Origin: Planctomycetota bacterium
Lineage (GTDB): Bacteria > Planctomycetota > Phycisphaerae > FEN-1346 > JAACEH01
Direction: 5' to 3'
DNA: 10,287 nt
NCBI GenBank assembly: GCA_016935955.1
Contig: JAFGPY010000058.1
Span: forward strand, 1 to 10,287
The position numbers and the translations under genes were made by a program. Positions 1-6,565 of this stretch are shown in pieces. Every line of letters begins with the position of its first letter. Within the stretch, counting starts at the first letter, position 1. The notes beneath the pieces were generated by a model. It saw only the letters and a list, made by a program, of their open reading frames with translations. It ran no database searches and had not been told where the DNA came from.

Positions 1-14
1 ATGCGGAAGGGCTT

Positions 15-67
15 GATAACCACGGGCTTGCGCCCGTGGCTATCTATCAGTGCCCCCTGTGGGGGCA
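15..67. repeat. Pair of adjacent GC-rich palindromes (REP-like)
   Basis: Seen directly: bases 15-44 form a hairpin whose inner arms CCACGGGC (20-27) and GCCCGTGG (32-39) close a TTGC loop. After one A/C mismatch the stem continues with GATA against TATC. Seven bases further on, 51-67 form TGCCCCC, loop TGT, GGGGGCA. Neither hairpin is followed by a T tract on either strand, so they do not look like intrinsic terminators. They lie beyond the 3' end of the transporter gene and resemble the dispersed palindromes found elsewhere in this window. REP-like identity is inference. Confidence 0.6.
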
Positions 68-156
68 ATGACAAACAGCGAAGTGGATTATCGGACAGCC
101 TCGGCAAGATCCGCCGTGGTACATTCGCCGGGGCGGACGAACCAAGGCCAATCATC

Positions 157-188
157 ACGGCCCGTACCGCAATGGCGGCGCGGGCCGT
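157..188 (-). terminator. Candidate terminator hairpin after the transporter gene
   Basis: Arms ACGGCCCG (157-164) and CGGGCCGT (181-188) enclose a second stem CCGC/GCGG (167-170 with 175-178) and a four-base loop, with only a 2x2 interruption. The hairpin starts 12 bases past the stop codon of the minus-strand transporter gene. No convincing T tract follows on the minus strand, so termination would be weak, or the hairpin may instead protect the transcript's 3' end. Confidence 0.4.
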
Positions 189-199
189 TGCTCATTACA

Positions 200-2989
200 T
201 CATGGAACGAGCGTTTCGGTGAAGCTGCCAAGGAAGTGGAAGCCCAGCAGGGCATCCAGCCGCAACAGCTCGTCCTTGCCCTCGGCGGTGAGGGCGTAGT
301 TGCGGGCGACGCGGAGGAACCACAGGCCGACGCCGAAGCGTCCGTTGCGGCTCAGGGCGTACTCGACGGCGGTCTCCTCTGCGGCGGCAAAACCGTACAG
401 CGACCGCAGCATCTCCATGGCGGCGGTATGCAGTTGCTCAAGGGTCTTCTCGTACTCCTGCAACTCGAACTGCTCGGCGGCGACCCCGACGTGGCGGGCG
501 GCCACCCGGAGCTGCTCGGCCTGGGCGGCCTCGGGGCCGGCGCCCATGCGCCGGGCCAGCCGCTCGAGGTCCTTGCGCGTCTGCCGGGTCAGCTTGAACG
601 TCTGCTCGCCCGGGCTGCGGAACTCGTCGTTCATCAGGTGATAGAACTCGGCCGGGCGGCCGATCAGGTTGCCCACGGCCGTGGCCAGTTGCCGCCGCAG
701 GGCCACGTTGGTCGTCTGGTGCATTTTGGGCAGGATTTCCCAGATGGCGTCCATGACGCCGAGGCGGGCCAGGGCGGAGGCCCCGCGGCCGAAGACATTG
801 GGCGACTCGTCTGACCGCAGCAGGTTCATCAGGGGCTTGGCCGCCTCCGTTGTTTTCAGTTCGCCCAGCGCTTCGGCCACCCTTTCGCGGACGGCCTCGT
901 CGGGGTCTGACAATCGCTCCACAAGAAGGGTGACCGCCTGTGGGTCCTTGGTCATGCCCAGGGCCTTGGCCGCCTCGGCGCGGAAGCCGCATTGAGGGTC
1001 CTTGAGATAACCCATGAGAATCTGCACCGCCTGCGGACCGCCGGCTCGGCCGAGGGCCAGGACCGCTTCCTGGCGGACCTCCGGCTCCAGGTGCTCCAGC
1101 ATGTTCACGAGGTCGGACACGCTGAACTCGTCCTTGCGAATCATCTCCAGCAGCGGCTGGGCGGTCTGGATGTGCGGCAAGTCCTCCAGGGCCTTGGCGA
1201 CGCGCAGCCGGACGCCCTCGTTCGGGTGCGCCAGATTCTCCTCGAGCGGACCGATCACGGCCGGGTCCCCCGTCATGCTCAGTGCTCGCGCGGCCTCGGA
1301 GTGCACATCGCTCTCGGGACTGGTCAGTTGCCGCACCAGGGCCTCGATGGCCTCGGGCCCGCCGATGCGGCCGAGGGCCAGGGTGGCTTCCTGGCGAATC
1401 TCCGGCTCGGCGTCGTCGAGGTGATCGATCAGGTCGCTGACGGCCAACTGGTCGCTGCCGGCCCCCATGCGGCGCATGGCCTCGACCTTCTTGCCGACGT
1501 TGCGGCCGGCGAAGACGCGCATGGCGTAGAGCGTGCGGAACTGCGTCGGGCCCAGCACGGTCGACAGCACCACGCCCATGGGCTTCTCGTTACCCTCGCG
1601 AATCCGCAGGATCAGGGGATAGACCAGCATGCGGGCCACGAGACCCACGATGACCAGCACCTGCATGTGCGTCATCCGCGTGCCGCCGGGCAGGACGTAC
1701 CAGAAGTCCAGGCCGTCGAGATAGCTCCGCACGTGATCGGCGACATAGCCGGCCAGTAGGGGACCGACCAGGATAGCCAGCCCGGTGATGACGCCGTGCG
1801 TGGCCACGTAGCTGTTGCGCGTCTTGGTCGGCGAGAGGGTGAGCATCAGTTGCGGCACGGCGAGGTTCATGCCCGACCACATGAAGCCGCCCATCAGTCC
1901 GCCGACGAGGTAGACCAGCAGCGTGGCATTGGCGGGCGTGATGAACAACAGGTAGACCGACAGCAGCCCCGCGCTGTAGGTGATGGCCATGATCGGCTTG
2001 GCGCCGAAACGGTCGATCAGCACGCCCCAATACCGCGAGCCGATCATCATGCCCAGGCCCGCCAGGGCGGTGGTGATCAGGTTGGCTGAGTAGGCGATGT
2101 CGATCGTGTTCTTGTCCTTCAGGTACGGCCAGACGAACGGCGACCAGAACATCACCGCGAAGGCCCCGAAGGTCATGGCGATGGTGAACTGGCGGAATCG
2201 TTTGTCGAGCAGCGGCTGAATCAGGTTCCGCACCGTGTCGCCGAGGGTCAGGCTGTCGGGACGGTCGAGGCGGGCCGGCTCGGGGATGAAGGCGTGAATG
2301 ATGATATCGGTGATGCCGCTCAGGGTGCACAGGGCGAAGATGCTGATGAAGATGTAGTCGGCCTCGTTCGTGTAGTTGCCCTGGGCGTCGGTGCCGATCT
2401 TGTCGAGCAGGATGACCGGCAGCGTCCCGATGAGCGAGGCTACGGTGGCGGCCAGCTGGCGGTTGGCGAAGAACTGTCCGCGGGTCGACTCGGGGGCCAG
2501 GTCGGCCATCCACGACCACCAGGCATTGGCCGTCATCTGGGCCAGCGAAAAGCCCACGGCCATCACCGCCAGCATGGCCCAGACGAGCGTCAGGCTCGAG
2601 CCCTGGGTGTGGGCGTAGACGGCGAAGCCCACGACCGAGAAGCTGAGCACGCGGTAGGTCAGGACGACGGCCACCCAGAGCACCTTGCGCGTCTTGGTGC
2701 GGTCGAAGATGTAGACGCCGATCAACTGGAACATCTGCCCGATGCCGATGATCGCGGCGAAGAAGCCGACCTGCAGGTCGCTGGCCCCGAGCCGCTCGGT
2801 CATGTACATCGAGAACAAGGCGTTGCTCGGCCAGAAGGCCACCGCGAAGAGCGTTCCCAGGCCGCAGCAGAGGATGTTGATGTTCATGCCGCGGCGGCGC
2901 ATCCGCGGCGTGATCGGACGACCGTTAATGTCCAGTTGCTGGCTGCCGTCGGGCATCAGTCCCGTGCTTGTCAGCTTTGTATCGCTCAT
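200..2989 (-). CDS. MFS transporter fused to C-terminal HEAT repeats
   Basis: A 929-residue inner-membrane protein. Roughly residues 36-461 form about twelve hydrophobic segments with two loops of the major facilitator type (GVYIFDRTKTRK near 91-102 and GVLIDRFGAKP near 322-332). Substrate cannot be read from the sequence. Residues 511-756 are HEAT/PBS-lyase-like repeats (for example PEIRQEATLALGRIG), and the last 170 residues are helical without a family I recognise. MFS proteins usually have 400-500 residues, so the cytoplasmic extension doubles the length. The HEAT part contains a 107-residue tandem duplication. Start choice: tandem ATG codons at 2992 and 2989 follow GGTGGGA, and the second has the better spacing. 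An open frame with GTG codons continues to 3001, so 3001 and 2992 remain possible starts. A promoter is proposed at 3100-3127. The HEAT platform probably mediates protein contacts; this is inference. Confidence 0.88.
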   Translation of the reverse strand: MSDTKLTSTGLMPDGSQQLDINGRPITPRMRRRGMNINILCCGLGTLFAVAFWPSNALFSMYMTERLGASDLQVGFFAAIIGIGQMFQLIGVYIFDRTKTRKVLWVAVVLTYRVLSFSVVGFAVYAHTQGSSLTLVWAMLAVMAVGFSLAQMTANAWWSWMADLAPESTRGQFFANRQLAATVASLIGTLPVILLDKIGTDAQGNYTNEADYIFISIFALCTLSGITDIIIHAFIPEPARLDRPDSLTLGDTVRNLIQPLLDKRFRQFTIAMTFGAFAVMFWSPFVWPYLKDKNTIDIAYSANLITTALAGLGMMIGSRYWGVLIDRFGAKPIMAITYSAGLLSVYLLFITPANATLLVYLVGGLMGGFMWSGMNLAVPQLMLTLSPTKTRNSYVATHGVITGLAILVGPLLAGYVADHVRSYLDGLDFWYVLPGGTRMTHMQVLVIVGLVARMLVYPLILRIREGNEKPMGVVLSTVLGPTQFRTLYAMRVFAGRNVGKKVEAMRRMGAGSDQLAVSDLIDHLDDAEPEIRQEATLALGRIGGPEAIEALVRQLTSPESDVHSEAARALSMTGDPAVIGPLEENLAHPNEGVRLRVAKALEDLPHIQTAQPLLEMIRKDEFSVSDLVNMLEHLEPEVRQEAVLALGRAGGPQAVQILMGYLKDPQCGFRAEAAKALGMTKDPQAVTLLVERLSDPDEAVRERVAEALGELKTTEAAKPLMNLLRSDESPNVFGRGASALARLGVMDAIWEILPKMHQTTNVALRRQLATAVGNLIGRPAEFYHLMNDEFRSPGEQTFKLTRQTRKDLERLARRMGAGPEAAQAEQLRVAARHVGVAAEQFELQEYEKTLEQLHTAAMEMLRSLYGFAAAEETAVEYALSRNGRFGVGLWFLRVARNYALTAEGKDELLRLDALLGFHFLGSFTETLVP

Positions 2990-3099
2990 CATTCCCACCA
3001 CAAACGACAGCGGCGGCCTCCACGAGCCGCCTTCGTCGAATCATGCTCCGATCCACCAAGCGTTCGTCGCGTGGGAGCACGGTCATGTTGTATGCGCGC

Positions 3100-3127
3100 A
3101 ATATACCCCGACCGGCGACCCGGTCAA
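3100..3127 (-). promoter_or_regulatory. Promoter for the MFS-HEAT gene, overlapping the cca stop
   Basis: On the minus strand, -35 TTGACC (3127-3122), a 16-base spacer and -10 TATATT (3105-3100). The expected transcription start is near 3093, giving a leader of about 100 bases. The -35 box shares bases with the TGA stop of the upstream nucleotidyltransferase gene. An inverted repeat GACCGG-N4-CCGGTC (3110-3125) occupies most of the spacer and could be an operator or a weak transcript-end hairpin. Confidence 0.55.
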
Positions 3128-4458
3128 GCCTGTTTGTCGGCGCCGGCGGACAATTGTTCGGCGACCATCCGCTTTGCGGCCGCCAGGGCCGCACGACGCG
3201 TTCGCAGAGAACCTTCCAGTTGCGAATCGTACAGGGCGTTCAGGACTTGTCCCATGGCCGGGCCCGGACGCATGCCCAGGGCCAGCAGGTCGTGACCGGT
3301 GACCAGCGGCCTGGGCTTCAGGCCCTCGGCCTGGGTGCGGCGGAAGGCCCGCATGACGTAGCGGTGGTCGGCCAGCGTGCAGCGGCTGCCCAGGGCGTCG
3401 GCACGGTGGACGCGGGCCAGGGCAGGGAAGTGCGGGCTCTGGAAGAGACGCTTGAGCGTCGCCTGCCGCATCTGGTGAACCTGCATGAAATCCATGTGAT
3501 GGTGTACGACCCAGGCCAATTGCTCGGTCTGGTCGGTCGAGAGCTTCAGCCGCGCGGCCACGTCGCGGGCTATCCCGGCGCCGGCCTGCTGGTGGCCGTA
3601 GAACCGCACGCCGCCGCCCGAGTAGTCGGCGGTCGGCGGCTTGCCGACGTCGTGCAGCAGCGTGGCCAGGGCCGTCACGAAGTCCGGTCGCTCGAGGGCC
3701 TCCAGGCAGAACATCGTGTGCCGCCAGACGTCGCCCTCGGGGTGGGCGCGTCCCTGCTTGCAGCCCTTCATGGCGGCAACCTCCGGCAGCACCTGCTCCA
3801 GCAGCCCGAGCCGCAGGGCGATCTCCATGGCCCGCGACCGCGACGGGTCGGTGAGCATCATGGCCAGTTCGTCGCGGACGCGTTCGCCGCTGGTGCGCTT
3901 GATGAGCGGCGCGAGCTTGCGAATGGCCCGAGCGGTGGCCCGGTGCAGGGGGAACCCCAGGCGGGCCGAGAAGCGCACGGCCCTCAGCATTCGCAGGTGG
4001 TCCTCGCGGAACCGCTCCTCGGCGTCGCCCACGGCGCGGACCACGCCGCGCTCGAGGTCCTTCAGTCCGCCGACGTAGTCGATCGTCTTGCGGCTCAGCG
4101 GATCGTAGAACAGGGCGTTGATCGTGAAGTCTCGCCGCCGGGCGTCCTCCTCGGCCGACGTGAATCGCACGCCCGTCGGGTGGCGGCCGTCGCGGTACGG
4201 ATCGTCGTTGCGGAACGTCGCCACCTCGACGCGGGCCTTGCCGCGCAGCACCACGATTACGCCGAACTGGGCCCCGATGGCCAGCGTCTTGCGGAACAGC
4301 CGCTGGACCTCGTCGGGCCGGGCGCTGGTGGCCACGTCGTAGTCCTTGGGCCGCCGGCCGAGCAACCGGTCGCGCACGCAGCCGCCCGCCAGCAGGGCCT
4401 CGTGGCCGCAACGGCGCAACGTGCGAATGACGAGAATGGCCAGCTCACGGTTGGTCAT
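3124..4458 (-). CDS. cca: CCA tRNA nucleotidyltransferase / poly(A) polymerase family, with HD domain
   Basis: A 444-residue cytoplasmic class II nucleotidyltransferase that most likely adds or repairs the CCA end of tRNAs using CTP and ATP. Visible motifs, in order: GGCVRD (25-30), the metal-binding DYD (39-41), RRDFTINAL (108-116), the DYVGGLKDLERG segment (127-138), and EDHLR (152-156), the base-selecting motif of CCA-adding enzymes. An HD-type phosphohydrolase domain follows, with LLHDVGKP at 267-274. Members with an HD domain can trim or repair tRNA ends. A poly(A) polymerase or A-adding-only role cannot be excluded, because these families share the catalytic motifs. The ATG at 4458 fits the normal N-terminus just before the GGCVRD motif; its Shine-Dalgarno match is weak. 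Downstream lies the MFS-HEAT gene; upstream is a long gene-free palindrome region, so this gene probably starts its own transcript, though I found no convincing promoter. Confidence 0.9.
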   Translation of the reverse strand: MTNRELAILVIRTLRRCGHEALLAGGCVRDRLLGRRPKDYDVATSARPDEVQRLFRKTLAIGAQFGVIVVLRGKARVEVATFRNDDPYRDGRHPTGVRFTSAEEDARRRDFTINALFYDPLSRKTIDYVGGLKDLERGVVRAVGDAEERFREDHLRMLRAVRFSARLGFPLHRATARAIRKLAPLIKRTSGERVRDELAMMLTDPSRSRAMEIALRLGLLEQVLPEVAAMKGCKQGRAHPEGDVWRHTMFCLEALERPDFVTALATLLHDVGKPPTADYSGGGVRFYGHQQAGAGIARDVAARLKLSTDQTEQLAWVVHHHMDFMQVHQMRQATLKRLFQSPHFPALARVHRADALGSRCTLADHRYVMRAFRRTQAEGLKPRPLVTGHDLLALGMRPGPAMGQVLNALYDSQLEGSLRTRRAALAAAKRMVAEQLSAGADKQA

Positions 4459-4545
4459 GGTTCATCAGGTCCGTGTCAGAGCACACATGGGCGGCAAGTT
4501 GCCGGCTGCCGCCACCATTTTGGGCTCTATCCCGATCTGCTGCCG

Positions 4546-4743
4546 AGGCCCGAAGGGCTGTCAGCATTTTAGCCGGGGGCGAAGCCCCCGGACACGAGGC
4601 TTCTCAACAATCCTCTGGGCCCCGAAGGGGCGGCACACTTCCGGTTGCCGAAACAGGCGTCGCCCCTTCGGGGCTGGAAGTCCGTTGAGCCCGGTTTCCG
4701 GGGGCTTCGCCCCCGGCCAAACTCCCGTTGGCCCTTCGGGCCT
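4546..4743. repeat. Mirror-symmetric array of six nested GAA/TTC-centred palindromes
   Basis: Six perfect palindromes with three-base centres lie in mirror order around about 4645. On the left are GCCC-GAA-GGGC (4548-4558), an 8-base-arm one with arm CCGGGGGC (4573-4591), and GCCCC-GAA-GGGGC (4619-4631). On the right are GCCCC-TTC-GGGGC (4662-4674), the 8-base-arm one again (4698-4716), and GGCCC-TTC-GGGCC (4730-4742). Each right-hand member is the reverse complement of its left-hand partner, exactly for the inner two pairs. The spacers between them are also partly complementary. The pair midpoints fall at 4644.5, 4644.5 and 4646.5. No protein gene is credible here. Confidence 0.85.
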
Positions 4744-4773
4744 GAACTCCTGTTTCGCAAGAGTCCGGTCGCT

Positions 4774-4855
4774 GGGTGCACGCTTCTGCTCGCAGAAGCG
4801 TGCCGGTAAGCCAGTTGCCTACGAGCACGCGTCTACAAGTAGACGCGTGGCACCC
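4774..4855. repeat. Palindromic modular element, copy A
   Basis: Bounded by GGGTGCA (4774-4780) and TGGCACCC (4848-4855). It contains two near-perfect palindromes with two-base centres: arm GCACGCTTCTGC around TC (4778-4803), and arm CACGCGTCTAC around AA (4826-4849). The same layout recurs at 6566-6649, with 34 identical bases (4822-4855 and 6616-6649) plus further similarity to the left. It contains no transposase gene, so a non-autonomous MITE- or REP-like nature is inferred. Confidence 0.8.
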
Positions 4856-4867
4856 CGGTCTCTGGTG

Positions 4868-4985
4868 GGGTGGCATGGCCACGCTCGCGTGGCCATGATC
4901 GTCTTGCATGCTTCTGCCCCTCGATGTCACTCGGGATCTGCGACAAGCAGAAGCATGGCGGCACACGACGGCCGCCATGGCACCC
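4868..4985. repeat. Palindromic modular element, copy B
   Basis: Begins GGGTGGCATGG (4868) and ends TGGCACCC (4978-4985). Inside are three inverted repeats: arm CATGGCCACGC around TC (4874-4897); CATGCTTCTGC (4907-4917) against GCAGAAGCATG (4947-4957); and CATGGCGGC (4954-4962) against GCCGCCATG (4971-4979). The right end lies 6 bases past the rsmD stop codon, so the last hairpin could also affect the 3' end of the rsmD transcript. A 16-base word at 4930-4945 recurs at 6659-6674. Confidence 0.75.
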
Positions 4986-4991
4986 GATCAG

Positions 4992-5642
4992 TCAACTGTC
5001 GCCGGTCGGCGGCGCGGCATCCGGCGATAAGTCGTCGTTTGACGGTTCGGCCGGTCGCAGGAAATCCAAAGTCATCGAGCCGTAGCGCCGCGAGTCAGTT
5101 TGGCGGAATCCCGGCCAGCGGTACTCGACCGGCGTCCGCGAGTCGTGGCGGACCACGATGACGGCCGCAGGCGACAAGGCTCCGAAGCCCGACAGTTGCC
5201 CGAGGCTTTCGCCGATTCGCTGCCGGTCCGCGTCGTTGTCCATCATGCGGTAGGGCGGGTCGGCGAAGACGAGATCGAAGACCAGCGGTCCTTTCGGGTC
5301 GCGCCGCCCGGTCTCGGCGACCGACGGCCGCAGGCGCAACGCGTCGCCTCGGACGACCTGCGACGATTCGACGAAGCGGACGTGCTCGATGTTGTGGTGC
5401 AGGATGGAGACGGCCTCGGCGTTCTGCTCGACGAAGGTCGCCCAGCGGGCGCCGCGGCTGAGGGCCTCGAGGCCCAGGCTGCCCGTCCCCGCGAAGAGGT
5501 CCAGGACGATCGATCCCGGAATCTCGGCCTGCAGAATGTTGAAGAGGTTCTCCTTGACGCGGTCGCTGATCGGCCGCGTGACCTCTTTGCCGCGCGGCGG
5601 CTCAAGCTTCATGCCTCGTCGAGTGCCTGCGATGATTCTCAT
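4992..5642 (-). CDS. rsmD: 16S rRNA (guanine966-N2)-methyltransferase RsmD
   Basis: A 216-residue cytoplasmic enzyme that methylates N2 of G966 in 16S rRNA using S-adenosylmethionine, during assembly of the 30S subunit. Seen: the family N-terminus MRIIAGTRRGMKL, then TRPISDRVKENLFNIL (22-37), the SAM-binding motif LDLFAGTGSLGLEAL (47-61), and the catalytic DPPY (128-131) in FADPPYRM. Length is close to the usual 190-200 residues, with a short, variable, acidic C-terminal tail. The frame stays open upstream to 5867, but that extension has no family similarity, so I start at the ATG at 5642. The nearest Shine-Dalgarno-like GGAG is 13 bases upstream, which is far. Spacing to the upstream TPR gene is 242 bases with a terminator between, so rsmD probably has its own promoter. 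Confidence 0.92.
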   Translation of the reverse strand: MRIIAGTRRGMKLEPPRGKEVTRPISDRVKENLFNILQAEIPGSIVLDLFAGTGSLGLEALSRGARWATFVEQNAEAVSILHHNIEHVRFVESSQVVRGDALRLRPSVAETGRRDPKGPLVFDLVFADPPYRMMDNDADRQRIGESLGQLSGFGALSPAAVIVVRHDSRTPVEYRWPGFRQTDSRRYGSMTLDFLRPAEPSNDDLSPDAAPPTGDS

Positions 5643-5696
5643 GGCGTCGTGAATTCTCCGAACATCAGGCAGAACCGCAAGAACGAGCCGCCGACC

Positions 5697-5731
5697 GGCG
5701 AACTCGTTCGCCCCGGCCGAGGGCGGCCGGG
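5697..5731. repeat. Two adjoining palindromes upstream of rsmD
   Basis: GGCGAAC (5697-5703), TC, GTTCGCC (5706-5712) is immediately followed by CCCGGCCG (5712-5719), AGGG, CGGCCGGG (5724-5731); the two share base 5712. They lie 55-90 bases upstream of the rsmD start. In an rsmD transcript they would form two stacked hairpins in the leader. Whether they regulate anything is unknown. Confidence 0.5.
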
Positions 5732-5822
5732 CTACATGGTTCGCTCCGCGGTTCTGCATGGCAATCCAGCCGCTGAAAATATCGCCGCCGGGCGGGCGGT
5801 TCAACGAAATTGCGTCGCGGGC

Positions 5823-5860
5823 AAACAGAAGGCCCCGCTCCGGTCGTCGGCAGCGGGGCC
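5823..5860 (-). terminator. Rho-independent terminator of the TPR gene
   Basis: On the minus strand, a 9-base perfect GC-rich stem (GGCCCCGCT / AGCGGGGCC, 5852-5860 with 5831-5839) closes a 12-base loop and is followed directly by a T-rich run (TTCTGTTT). It begins 24 bases past the stop codon of the TPR gene. Position, stem and tail all fit an intrinsic terminator. Confidence 0.8.
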
Positions 5861-5884
5861 TCAACATTCAAAGGTGCGTCGGTC

Positions 5885-6346
5885 TCAGACCTTCGTCGGT
5901 ATCCCGAACAGGGCGACCCATCGCGGATCCTTGCGGGCGGAATCCAGGTCGGGGTCCAGGGCCATGTGCTCGTACTCGCGGTAGCCCAGGCGAATGGCCT
6001 GGTGCAGCCGGCGGAAGCACTCGTCCAGCCGGTGCGTCAGAGACAGGCTGCACGCCAGATTGTAGTGGGCCACCGCGTCGCGCGGCGAAGCGGCCACGAT
6101 CTGGCGATCCATCTTCAGTCCCTGGCGGTACTGCCTGTTGCGCGTGTAAAGCTCGGCCAGCAGCTTCATCGTCTCGAGGTGCTGCGGCTGGTCGGCCAGA
6201 ATGTCCTCAAGGAACGCGATCTCGAACTCGATCTGCGACTTCCCGAAGCGCCGCAAGACGCGCGACGGAGCGTCCGGGGCATTGCCAATACTGAAATCCC
6301 AATGTTTCCACAATGGACTTACGGTTTCTGCAGGTTTGCGGTTCAT
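5885..6346 (-). CDS. Small tetratricopeptide-repeat protein
   Basis: A 153-residue protein with no signal peptide or membrane segment, so probably cytoplasmic. The middle (about residues 53-120) reads as two TPR-like helical hairpins (HLETMKLLAELYTRNRQYRQ, then AVAHYNLACSLSLTHRLDEC). It ends with DPDLDSARKDPRWVALF, a tail often seen after terminal TPR units. Such proteins usually act as adaptors; the partner is not identifiable. The ATG at 6346 is chosen because GAGGGG lies 7 bases upstream, a strong Shine-Dalgarno, and because the open frame further upstream (to 6427) runs through the promoter. It forms a single-gene unit, with a good promoter at 6389-6417 and a terminator at 5823-5860. Confidence 0.8.
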   Translation of the reverse strand: MNRKPAETVSPLWKHWDFSIGNAPDAPSRVLRRFGKSQIEFEIAFLEDILADQPQHLETMKLLAELYTRNRQYRQGLKMDRQIVAASPRDAVAHYNLACSLSLTHRLDECFRRLHQAIRLGYREYEHMALDPDLDSARKDPRWVALFGIPTKV

Positions 6347-6388
6347 CGGTTGACCCCTCAACAGAAGAACGTCCCCACCTTCATTCCT

Positions 6389-6417
6389 AGTATAGCATGC
6401 CGTCGGGCCACAGGCAA
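6389..6417 (-). promoter_or_regulatory. Promoter of the TPR gene
   Basis: On the minus strand, -35 TTGCCT (6417-6412), a 17-base spacer and -10 TATACT (6394-6389), preceded by TGC as in an extended -10. Expected start near 6382, giving a leader of about 36 bases that contains the Shine-Dalgarno sequence. This is one of the clearest sigma70-type promoters in the window. Confidence 0.7.
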
Positions 6418-6426
6418 ATCCGACCA

Positions 6427-6448
6427 ATTTTCAGCATCATTTTCAGCA
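6427..6448 (-). promoter_or_regulatory. Direct repeats just upstream of the TPR-gene promoter
   Basis: Two identical 10-base words, TGCTGAAAAT on the minus strand, at 6436-6427 and 6448-6439, have a 12-base period. They sit about 45 to 66 bases upstream of the predicted transcription start and are AT-rich against a GC-rich background. They could be an UP-like element or a tandem activator site; this is inference. Confidence 0.4.
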
Positions 6449-6565
6449 GATTCTGCCCTGTCTCCGTCAGGTTATCGGACGTACGAGGCGGGCCGTTATT
6501 CACGAAACGCCGCCGTGGGCAATTCCGTTGGGTGCTACGCAGGATTTCGCGTGAAGAAGGCCAGG

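Noticed and set aside
51..67. Intrinsic terminator for the transporter gene
   Set aside because: Strong hairpin, but no T tract on either strand and about 130 bases from the stop codon.
2968..4572. Long plus-strand open frame opposite the nucleotidyltransferase gene
   Set aside because: It is the antisense shadow of a GC-rich gene with clear family motifs; its translation is low-complexity (Gly, Arg, Ala, Gln, Val rich) with no recognisable domain.
4604..4978. Minus-strand frame through the palindrome region; it shares the peptide GCHASTCRRVL with a frame at 6500-6703
   Set aside because: The shared peptide comes from translating the repeated palindrome element, not from a conserved protein.
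4546..4985. CRISPR array
   Set aside because: The repeats differ in sequence, are themselves palindromes, alternate in orientation and have irregular spacers; no cas genes are nearby.
4546..4985. Insertion sequence
   Set aside because: No transposase frame in either orientation; only a non-autonomous element is supportable.
5643..5867. N-terminal extension of RsmD to 5867
   Set aside because: The extra 75 residues lack family similarity and cross the palindromes and the terminator of the neighbouring gene; the family N-terminus MRIIAG begins at 5642.
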